Below are positions 10,157 to 21,300 of a DNA stretch of 64,000 nucleotides, piece after piece (the stretch's first letter is position 1; the number at the start of each line of letters is the position of its first letter). Source of the DNA: Papilionanthe hookeriana x Papilionanthe teres. Its lineage: Eukaryota; Streptophyta; Magnoliopsida; Asparagales; Orchidaceae. The translations under genes were made by a program, and so were the position numbers. The DNA lies in contig CM040421.1 of the NCBI GenBank assembly GCA_022702705.1, positions 1 through 64,000 of the forward strand. Direction: 5' to 3'. The notes beneath the pieces were generated by a model. That model ran no database searches and had not been told where the DNA came from. It saw nothing but the letters and a program-made list of their open reading frames with translations.

Positions 10157-11053
10157 CATGAAAACCCTTGAAGATAAGGAATAGAATCTACAAAATCCAA
10201 ATGAATAAATAATTACATGAATGAGAAAACAACCATTTCATTGAAACTACATAACCTAAAATGGAATTGAGAGAAAAAATCAGAGAACTGTTGAATCGAA
10301 AATCAGATCGATGACGAACATGGCGAATAGCTAACGAATGGATGCCTCGCTCAAATATTGGGAAGTCGAGCTTAGAGAACTCTCTCGATCTATGATTCAT
10401 TGTTTAGTATTTATGATTCTACGGTTTTACCTTTATATTTTTAAACCTCAACTGTTAAATGGGGACCAAATCATGCCTCACTACAACAATTGACAGTTCT
10501 TTAGATTGGAAATGATTGACTTGTTTCTAGTTGAATGGTTAGTTTGAAGAGGCGCCACAAAGTCTTATGCAAAAAATGGTTATTTTGGTGATTCAAATCG
10601 GACGTGTTGCCCATTCACAGTCAAATCGGTCCAACCAGTCGATCCAATGCTGTTTTTAGAACGTGTTAAAAGAGTGAAATGTGCTCTTGTGAGCCTTGGC
10701 CAAGACAATTGGGTTCGAGGCAGAAATGCAAATGAACTGAACTGAGCTGAGCAGGTTTTGTTTGAGCTCGAATTCATTTATAGAAAGCATGCTTGAGTTT
10801 TGCTCAAGCTTGACTCGAGCTTTAAACACGTGTTTTGACTCGAGCTTAATTAGTGTTATCCTATTTATGTTTGACTCGAGCTTGATTTGAGCTGAGTTCA
10901 TATATAGATTATCAAGTTAATTAGCGAGGAAATTATTTAACAAAACAGATGAGCCATAATAAGGTCTTAATTAAGCCTCAATTGTGCCTTATATGAGTAT
11001 CTTATTTAAAAAATAAATGAGCCAGTTGAGCCTAAAAAATAAATTTTTAAGAG
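10157..11053. other. Non-coding; GCTCGAG-rich hAT-like debris at 10700-10920
   Basis: No gene is visible. Between about 10700 and 10920 the sequence repeats GAGCTCGAATTC, GCTCAAGCTTGACTCGAGC and GACTCGAGCTTAATT motifs. This composition is typical of the interior of small hAT-like non-autonomous elements in plants. I could not fix the termini or a target duplication. Confidence 0.4.
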
Positions 11054-11513
11054 AAATTACATGCATACAACACAATTCTTATGTGTTTACATATCTAACA
11101 CCTAAATATTCATATTTATATTTATAACACTTTAGTGTGATAAAAAGATATATGAAATGATGTATTTCAATTTAAAAAAGTAAGCGATGAAAGATATTTT
11201 TGATGTGATATTAAAATTTTGAGCTCTATGCAAGTGAATATTAAAATTTGGATGTTGTAATATTTAGGTATATAAAAGTTGGGTCGTATGTATAGGATTG
11301 TTAATTCAGGTTAGTGGGTGGTCTTCGTGTCCGATCAAAAAATGACCCGACCCGAATTGGGTCAACCCAAACTCAACCTGAATAATAAACTGGTCAAATT
11401 CTATGACCCGAACCTGACTTGAAAAAGTTCGGGTAAACCCTATCTAGATTTTTTGAGTCGACTCCGAGTCACATGTCAGTTCAATTTTTTACACCCTAGG
11501 TATGTATGTAATT
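11054..11513. mobile_element. Palindromic MITE family, copy 1 (interrupted)
   Basis: The left arm reads ATTACATGCATACAACACAATTC, then CTTATGTGTTTACATATC, then TAACACCTAAATA. The right arm carries the complementary TAGGTATATAAAAGTTGGGT and then TGTATGTAATT. It belongs to the family seen at 19090-19250, 21068-21312 and 23140-23393, but its right end is split by a second element at 11294-11499. No coding capacity. Confidence 0.7.
11294..11499. mobile_element. hAT-like non-autonomous element nested in MITE copy 1
   Basis: A 206-bp insert is flanked by the exact 8-bp direct repeat GTATGTAT (11286-11293 and 11500-11507). Its ends are imperfect inverted repeats: AGGATTGTTAATT on the left and CTAGGGTGTAAAAAATT on the right when reverse complemented. 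The interior is rich in GACCCGACCCGAA. An 8-bp duplication and TAGGG-type ends fit the hAT superfamily. Confidence 0.7.
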
Positions 11514-12133
11514 GCCTCTGCATTTAAATGATATTATTTTTGAAAGAGTTTTAATTGAGCCATAATCAATTTTTAATCAAGCTTTGTAACCAATTTATTC
11601 ACGAACTTTAGGGTTCATTTCCTCCGCTCCTTTCAAACGCACACAAAGCTGCATCGGGAAAATATATGCTTGTTGATCGTCCTTTTTTGAAAGCCCGAGA
11701 ATAGAAAAAAATTAACATTTCTGAAAGGAGAACCTTATTGTTGTTCAGGGATGAAATTTTTAAAGGGGCTTTGGCGAATGATACCTCAAAGGAGAAATTA
11801 TTGCATCAAGAACTCCGATGCAGACTTCAATCAAGATATCTTGCGTGTAAAAACAATCCCCCAAATTTAATACATGAGTGGACCAATCGTACTCGTGGCA
11901 GATCATGATTGGAGTCATGATGCAATAATTTTTTCCTTCAAAGGGAGTCTTAAAAGATAATATTCATGTTCATTTAGGAATTGAGGACTTTACTAGTGTT
12001 CAAATTAATTAATCAAATCACAATTAATAAGTTATAATGGGGCCAAACAAAAGCATATTTGCAACCCTAACCCAAACTAGGGCATGGGTCACTCTGAAAT
12101 CGAATCGTGAGTGGAGGGAAGTAAAACTCTGCA
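11514..12133. other. Non-coding upstream flank of the CDCA7-like gene
   Basis: No open gene is seen. The stretch is moderately AT-rich and includes an imperfect inverted pair (GCATCAAGAACTCCGATGC near 11803; GAGTCATGATGC near 11911). It ends in the presumed promoter of the gene that starts at 12305. Confidence 0.5.
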
Positions 12134-12141
12134 TTTGGCGC
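12134..12141 (+). promoter_or_regulatory. E2F-like site TTTGGCGC
   Basis: TTTGGCGC matches the E2F/DP consensus TTTSSCGC exactly and lies 164 bp upstream of the start codon of the CDCA7-like gene. Its activity is inferred from motif and position only. Confidence 0.5.
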
Positions 12142-12209
12142 CATTGATGCCCCTCCAAAATGATGGTCTTTCGAAATTACTGAAATAAAAAGAAGAAAAA
12201 AAAAACAAC

Positions 12210-12221
12210 TTTGGCGGCAAA
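12210..12221 (+). promoter_or_regulatory. E2F-like site TTTGGCGGCAAA
   Basis: This 12-mer differs at one base from the classical TTTGGCGGGAAA E2F site. It lies 84 bp upstream of the start codon at 12305, close to the likely transcription start. Together with the site at 12134 it suggests S-phase control. Confidence 0.5.
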
Positions 12222-12304
12222 GCAAAATGCTCTACAAATTGAACACCGCCTTCTCTTTGCGCTAATCCTCCAGTCAGATCCAACACAGCTCGTCACCCTC
12301 ATCA

Positions 12305-15300
12305 ATGGCCGTTCCCTCCACTTCGCCAGTCACTCGCCGTCGAAAAATGGAGGAAGGCGAGAGCAAGAAGGATATAGTCCCATTACCAGCCAAGCGTTCT
12401 AAGAACCCCGGGGTCCGAGTACAGGGAGGGCGTATCTACGACTCGGAGAACGGGAAGACATGTCACCAGGTAAAACCTAGGAAGAAACCCTAGCTGGCCC
12501 ATATACAACTCCTTTTTTCTCTTCTCACCGGCTTTCCCCTTTTTATGTAATTCAAACAGTGCCGGCAGAAGACCATGGACTTCTCTGCCTCCTGCAAGGC
12601 GACCAAAAGGGAAAAGCCTTGCACCATCCACTTCTGCTACAAGTGCCTCCTTAACAGGTACTTTCTTCTCAAACTTTCGTATCATATCATGTTTAGTGCT
12701 CAAGGGACTGGTTGACACAGGTATGGTGAGAAGGCCGAGGAGATCTCTACTTTGGATGATTGGAAGTGCCCTAAATGCAGGGGAGTCTGCAACTGCAGCT
12801 TCTGCATGTAGATGATTCTTAACTTTCTCTGGTGGCTTCGTCCTTTTATTTTTGACTTCGATCCATAATGTTGTGGCACGGTTTACAGGAAGCAAAAGGG
12901 TCAGCCGCCAACTGGGATTCTCGTCCGCACGGCAAAACTTACTGGTTTCTCGTCAGTTCATGAATTGTTAAGTAACGGAGGAGAAAATGTGATGAGAGAT
13001 GCTACTGTCTCATCGAGGGAATCCCCTGCGTCCAAAAAGGTAGCTTTTATCTTGCTTGAACGCTGGCTCTGTTATTTAGTTGATTTGATATCTTATTGGG
13101 ATTGCTCTTTTACTGCTTTATGTATGAATTATCTATATTAGGTGCCAATGCCTTCAAAAAGATGCCGGGACAAGGAAAATTACAATTTTGAGAAGAATGA
13201 TACTGTGAGAATGCAAGCTGATTGTCCTCAAGAGAAGAGCTTGCTCGTAGAGAAGAATGATGTAAAACCAACAAAAAAGTTGAAGCAGATGAAGCTTAAG
13301 ATTGAAGGTGGAAGGAGCGACCAGGATCAAAATAATAAGAAGTTGCAGATCAATAATTCAGAAAATGGTATGCCTCTGCAGGAAGATAAAAAAGAAAACT
13401 TGCATTGCAGTGCTAAGGATGAAACCATGGAAAAGCCTCCTAAGCCAAGGGGGCGTCCGCAGAAGATCGCTACAATACCTGTTCGACCTCCAGCAAAACC
13501 TTTGAGTATGGTTGCAGGTTTTGAGCTGCCAGCTGAAGATGTTGGACCTGTATTGCAATTTTTGGAATTCTGCACCGTGTTTTCCAAGGTATAATACCTG
13601 CTACTTGTCCTGACAATGAATCTCTTTGCCTTCAAAATTTAATTAATTTGATGTTTCTAAGAACAGTATAATTATTTTTTAAGGTTTGGCATGTGAATTC
13701 AATATGATATAGTGACGAGTAGTTGCCAATAAAACTTCTTGTAGCTCACCAGTCAATCTCAGAAAACAACAACAATCCAATAGAACATAGTGAGTGGATT
13801 AATTTGTAGTTAATATTATACGATCAGTGCATCCAAAAATTCATGACACGAACATAGAATTGAAATCTAATTAATGTAAAAATTATTTTTAAAAAAGATA
13901 TGAACTATTAATAAATTTAGTAAATGATTTAGGGTGTGTTTAGGGCAGTTTATCCACTGCGACAGTTTTGAAAACGCCGTCTCGTTTTAAAACTGCGTTT
14001 ATGCAGTTTATCCAAATACTTAATTGGTTTTTTACACTAAACATGGAACGCGGGTCGAATTCTGCGGTCCGTTTTTCTAGGTAAGCATCTTATCTGGATA
14101 AGCACAAGCTGCTATAAATGCACCTTTAATGACCTTGATCACGTTCTCATGTTATTTGAAGTACGTTGCTAGAAGCTTTTTTTTTCAATAAATTAAAACT
14201 GATAACTTAGATAATAAAATTAATGTCCAAGGGTTTCAAATGACAACTTATTAAGTGAAATTTATTGGCAATGGTATAAACGATAAGAGAGGATATAAAA
14301 TATAGTATATGACAATCCAAAATATTCTTACTTTGCAAGGTAGATATTTTTATGTATAATACAGTTTAATAAAGATTAGCATGTCATAAAGTTTATAGGA
14401 AAATTTCTAAAATGCTAATTATTGCATTTAAATGTCCAACCATTAATGTTCATGTAATTTATACTTATACTCCAAAGGAGGCTTATCATCATTATTATTA
14501 AACATTGTTAATTATTTATGATTTCGCTAATTAGAGAAAGATAGTAAAGTCTATAATCGTTAATATGCTTGCTAATGTATGAATGTGTCGGCTTGTTCAG
14601 CCAATCAAATCAACAGGAAGGTAATATTGATATTCACATCTAATAACCTTCTTAATACACCATACTCATAATGTCATTAGTTAGCTGTTATAATAATTAT
14701 TATTTGCAATATGTTAGTTTATTAACATTAATAAAGTCTACAACTTGCCTGAGGAGGTTTTATTTCACATTAATTAAAACAATACGCAAAATCATTATAT
14801 AAATTTATGTAATAAAGAGCAATATATCATGAATGATAAGAGCATGTTTCATACTATTATTTTGGATTCATTATAAAAATAAAAACAAATAAAATTTAAA
14901 TGATATTTTTATTCACATTAATCTTATATTTCATCTTTTAAATCAAAATAAGAAAAAATGTCCAATACTTTAATTCATTTGACCCATAGGGACCCTATGA
15001 TAATTAAGTGATTGACAAATTTTCCTTCAAAAAGTCTAATGAGTGATATCTATATCAAACCATCTTATAGTTGATATAAAAAAGTTCTTCTAAATTTAAG
15101 GTTATTAATAATTAAGGAGATAGAAGTTAAGTTAGGGTTACCAAACATTACTTTTTATATTTGTTTATTATGATTTTGTAAAAAGATTTGTACAATATAT
15201 GCTCGATTAATGTTTTAATTAGTAACATACAACAATAACAACAACAAAGTCTTAATCCCACTATGTGAGGTCGGTTATATAATTAATTATTTTTAATTAT

Positions 15301-18300
15301 TAATATATTTCAAGTTATTTTTATTATACCCAAAATAATTTTAGATGCTTATTCTTTACAAAACATGAAATTTTTGTCACACCTTAGCAACATAGGATTT
15401 GATGAAATTAACATAGATAGATAGATAGAAGTGTGCATCATAAATCTAAGAGCTCGTTTGTGAATGCTTTACCAGTCTCGGAATTCCGTTGTAACGCAGC
15501 TATTGAAAAATAGCGTTTTAAAATTAAGGTGGGTGATATTGACAGAATGTTTGAATGTAAAATGTTTTATGCATACTTTTTAAGTAATATTGAGAGTAAA
15601 ATTTTTTTAATACTCCCATCTACTTCACTGTTCTCTGTTGGTCTGCTCGAAGCAATGGTTGAAAAAGGCGATTACAGCGACATTGAAGAGGGAAAAGAAG
15701 GCGGAGTTGATGTTAAATCGGGAGGGCTAGGGTTGGAGCCCATTTTTTGGCTTCATGTTCTCTGGCAAACGCGCCAAACGGCTGCCGGAGATCACAGCGC
15801 CACGCATTAGTGGCGGCATGGCTGGAGGAGCTTCCGCTCCACCTCCTGATCCCGACGGTCTAGATAGCGTACGCATGACCTGGAACTCATAGCCCCGATC
15901 CTAGGTGGAGGCGAGCAAATGCATCATCCCCTTTACTGCATCCATCTCTCACATTCGCTCCTTCCCCAACCTTGTCGTGTTCTTTTATTCCCTGCTTCGT
16001 TGCAAGCCTTCTTGCTCCGCCGTCCTCAACCCCTTTCCCTGCGGCAGACGAGCGACTGACTGATAAAATGGACATTTCACCTTACCGAACGCGGAACAGA
16101 GAGCCGAAAGGCATGTCTTCCTCGTGCTCTGAAATTGGCCGACGATAACGTTGCGGTGGAAGCACAGTCGGGCGAAGGAGCACATCAAAACTAGCGATCT
16201 CCGATTTCTGCTTCCAGTTCACTGCAACAGACTTCGAACGCGTCGTCAATCGAGGCCTAAACGAGTATGTTCAATGTATTTAATAAAATTTGCAATCAAT
16301 AAGAATTATAACTGTTTGACTCAACAATCATTTATTATTTAATTTATATTTATATAGTTAGTTTATCAGACACATTGTAATCATGAAGGTGAACACCAAC
16401 TTAAGAAAACCTGATAATTTTCATCAAGAGAGTCGTCACTTTATGAAGCCGTCGACCTAACTAGCCAATATTCAAAAGTGTTCCACTGATTCCACTGACT
16501 TACATACCTTCATAAACAGAAGCAAACCATGTTTCTAAAAATTTTCACAAATAACTATATAAATGATATGACAAAATATCACTATTTCAAGTCTGTAGGA
16601 ATATAGGCAAGTGAAGAAAGATGTTTATAATTGTAAGATCCAAATCTGATATGCAAGAAATTATGCAATGATAAGACAAACGATCATTTCATTATGAACT
16701 ATAAATAAATTCTATAACAAGTGAGAAACAACATAATTGAAATAAAAAAGTTAGGATTGACAATCCTACAAATGACTTTGAATCTAATACAAACTATAAG
16801 GATAGCACATCTAACAAAGATGGGTACATTTATTCAATAATAAATCACAATTGCTTACCTCAAGACGAGTGCTAACTACGAATTACTGACTGTTCAACTG
16901 ACGCTAACTAGAAATCCTACACCAAGTGGAATTCAAAGTATAGATAATTATGCAATTTAATCTATTTATTTATTACATTAGCTGTAACTTAAATTATTAT
17001 TATTATTGTTTGATATGCGCGCGCGTGTGTGTGTAAATGTTGCATTATAATAGAAAGGAAAAGAAAGAATGGGTAAGAAGGGCTTACAATGCTCGATTAG
17101 TGGAAGCAAGGAGAAAGAGATGGTTTCGACTCTTCACAGTAGATTCGACCAATTCTAGAGAGATAGGAAAGGTTACTTTTAGCGCTATGAAGGAGAAAAG
17201 TGGCTAGAGGGAGACATTGCAAAGCTATGGCTTGTGATTCTCTTAAATAGAGAAAAAGAGGCGGCATGAGAGTAGATCGTGGGAAGCCTGTTCAAGAAGG
17301 TTGCAAAAAACAGAATAAGTCAAGGAATTGCACCAAAATCATGAAGACAACAAGGCGTAACCGAAAAGGGTAGGTTGTGATATTTGTTATGGTGATGCAT
17401 GAGGAGATTGTGCGGTAACAAAAAATAATGTGGATCTATGCTTGGATCTTCACATATTACCTTCTTTATAAGATTTTGATATCCAAGTTGATACCTTATC
17501 TTTGGAATATCTGCATAAATTTCGTGATCTTCTCTTCAATCTCTTAAATTGCTTTTCTTTTTTGCTTCTTCTTCCAAAAAACTTTGAAAAAAAAAATTAG
17601 AATGACGACGAAGTTGTCCTATTTCACGCTCTAAAATACAATACAATACTTTTTCATAGTTCAAATTTTCTCGAATCACCAATGAGTCGTACTAGATGAT
17701 ATGAGAGTTATTATTCATGTAGCGTTGAAGTAAAGAGACATGGAAGATGTTATGAACAATTGCAAGTCTTGAAGGAAGAACTAAATGGCATGAAACTATC
17801 GACTCTCTCGGTCACCTCAAAAGAACCAATGAAGCGAGACTGAAGCTTTCTCTTTTGGCTAATTTGTTGACTCTGCGCATAGGTGAAATTTAAAAAAAAA
17901 TGATCTTTAATATTGAACTCTGTGCTTTGGGTTGAAAATTTTGAGCCGCACATGGTCTCTCTTGAATTTGATGAACTTTCTCGTTGTTTGATCCAATAAG
18001 ATTCAAATATTTATCTTTCACCAACTTTAGACTAATACAAGAGGGGTCTGCACTTCCTTCCGTAAAGTGTCTCCTACGGCGCCATGCCAATGTTAGCCTG
18101 AAACTTGTTATTATAAGCAAATTCAACCAATGAAATATAGTCCTCAACTACCCTTGAAGTTGAAAATGCAAGCTCTCGATATGTTTTCTAAGATTTGAAT
18201 GGTGTGCTCTGGTTGTCCGTTAGTCTGAGGATTAAAAATAGTGCCCAAGGCCAATATCATGCCCGTAACTTATTGTGCTTGCTTTTATAATCTACAAGTA

Positions 18301-21300
18301 AATCTCTCATCTTGATTAGACACAATGGCAGTTAGAATTTCATATAGTAGAATGATATTATTTATATAGATCTTTGCTAACTTCTTCACTAGGTAATTTT
18401 TATTGATTGACAGAAAATGAACTGGCTTAGTCTATTGACTACAACCCAATATTATTGTATCCTTGCTTAGATCTCTAAAACTATCCATGAAATTCATTGA
18501 AATATCATCTCATTTTCACTTTGGAATGGGAATAAGCTGCAACATACCACTAGGTTTATGATGTTCAGCCTTGACCATCTGACGGGTAAAATACTTAGCA
18601 ACAAATTTAGGTATGTTGGTTTTCATACTTGACCACTAAAATAACTTCTCGAAGTCTTGATACATCTTAGCACTTTCTGGATGTGTCAAATATGGGTAAA
18701 ATGTGCCTTACGAAGTATCTCCTATAAAAAATCTTCTTGATTTGACAGCAGGTCTTAAAATCCCAATGTGTTAGCTCGATCAATACTGAACTCGCTTCAA
18801 TCCATTTTGAGCAAGCTCTTTGAGCCATAATAACTCTGAATCCCTCATCTGAGCTTCACGAACAAGATCCCAACGTGTGGGTTGAATTGATATCTGATAG
18901 ATGATCGGATGGGCTCTTGCCAGTACAATGTCAAGTTGATGCACCATGTCTAGCATTAACTGGTGCACCTGAGTGATCATCCAAGTTGCATATATCGAAG
19001 CTTTTCTGCTTAAAGCATCTACAACCTCATTTGCCTTAGTAAGATGGTACTGAGTCTCCAAATCATCATCGTCCTTGCCTCAAGTTCATCTCCTAAGAGA
19101 AAATGTATAAAAAGGTACTTTTATCTTTTTAAAAGTAAATAAGGGTATTTTTATATGTTAAAAAGATGATGCTATAAATGTAAAATGTAATGTTTAGGTG
19201 TTAGATATGTAAATACATAGAAATTAGATAGTATGTATGTAAATGTCCCCCCGTATTTATACAATATGTTTTTTATTTTTTTTTAAGTTTATTCAGTTGT
19301 GCAAATAAATAAAAATATATATATCTTATATAAAGATGTATTATATTATTCATCAAACCTCTATTTCTTCTTCAGCCCTACTTGCTCTTGAAAAACTTTT
19401 CTTTCGATTTTTTTCGAACATATCCGGGGTTTTCAGCATTTCATTATAGTTTCCTGTCAAAGTATGTCTTTGCAAGTCAGGAAAAGGTAACGTAATATGA
19501 TAATTGGTTTTAGAGCTAATTCTATTTTTCTCCCTTGTCTTGTTTCTTACTTTCGTTTTGTGCCTGTATTTGCTTATGTATTTGCTTATGCAGTGTTTTG
19601 GTTTGTGTGTTAAACAATGACATTGGTTAATTTTAGGTTCTTGATATAAAGAAAGGGGAGCCTCATGCAATTATCAGGGAATTAATTAGAGGCTCTTTAT
19701 CGCTTCGCCGTTGCCGACCAGGTTCAGCACTCATTCAATTTCAAATCAGACTGCTCTCCTTAATCTTAGAGGACATGGGAGATGAGTATGTATTTTCCAG
19801 AGTGTCGTAAAGTTTCATATCGCTGTTGTTTGGTATACTGATGATGCCTTCTTTTAACAAAATTAATGCTAAAGGGACTACTTTATAATCAACGGGGAGA
19901 ATTCATGGTTAAAAGCTCTTGGTAAATGCCTCAACGAATATAAACATCTCGCAACAGGGCTGCCTTTGAATTTTATGGACAACCTTTCTAAATACAACGA
20001 ATTGGATTCATCAAGTAAATTAAGGATCTTAGTGTTCCTTTGTGATGAGGTTCTTGGAACCGAGTAAGTATTTCTTTCTTAAATTTGATTATATCCTAAA
20101 CTTCAGTGTTATTTATGTATATTTTTCATCAGAGCACTGAGGAAATTTCTTGATGAAGAGAATGCAAAGTTTGTAGAGGCAAGGAAGGAAAAGAATGAAC
20201 AAATTATTGCTGCTAAAACAAAGGTCTTATTAAATGGAAATGCAATTTAGATTATCCTTATCAGATTTATAGAGCTGCTCCTTGAAAATATACCTTTTGC
20301 TTTCAATGTTTACAGGAAAAACTTATAAAGCAAACGCTTAAAAATGATCTTGCCAGAGCAATGCTCCCAGCAGAAGGGGATGCTAAACTTTCTATATCTG
20401 AGCATGACAAACTTATTTCCAAAATACGGCATGAAACAGAAAAAGCTCATCAAGAAATGTTGGAGTCGATTGAGTTTTTGTCAAAGAGTATGTTACCTCA
20501 CATAGATTTGCCTTATTACTATTATTATTATTATTATTATTTGTGTTCTTTCTTGCTTTCACTGCTATAATGGTAATGAATTACTTAAGTGTGCTGGAAA
20601 ATTGATGTTTGATTTGTATTCATTTCCAAAAATCAGTTAATTTATAGCTGTCTTTGGACCACTAGACCATGAACTTAGACTAAAATGCAGGTAGGAAGTG
20701 GGGGATCAATATCTACTTGATTTTTGTTAATGGAAACACTTGATAATGCAGATCCTAAGGCACGTAGACTGTAGAAAACTTGATTGCGATCTTAATTTTA
20801 CTGCCTAAATGTGCTTTTATTAAGCTTTAATGCGTCTTCTCAAATTTCCAATAAAAAAAAGCGGAGATTATTTATGTTAATATTGGTTTTCAGTCAAGTT
20901 AGGTATTATGTTGTTCCACCTGTACTTAGGTACAAATAAGCTACGAACGTTGCAAGTTTTAAATTGAAAAGTAAATCTAAAGATCTTTCTGCATGTTTTA
21001 AATTGAAAAGTAAATCTAAAGATCTTTTTTAATTTCTATGCTTCTTTTTTATAGTTTTTTAAGAAATAACAGAAGGAAGATTTACATACATACTACTCAA
21101 TTCTTATGTATTTACATATCTAACACCTAAACTTCAACTTTTACATACATACCACCTTACCTATACATAAAAATATGTATTTCACTTTTAAATGTTAGAA
21201 TGGTGGTATTTTTCATGTGATATGAAAGATTGGGTATTTTATAGGTGAGAAAATAAAGTTTAGGTGTTAGATATGAACATACATATGAATTGGGTGGTAT

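Noticed and set aside
12383..12895. Minus-strand frame of 170 codons over the start of the CDCA7-like gene
   Set aside because: It is antisense to exons 1-3, which carry the zinc-finger residues and consistent splice sites.
15985..16188. Minus-strand frame over the SEC23 fragment
   Set aside because: The plus strand shows the family residues; the antisense frame has no recognisable content.
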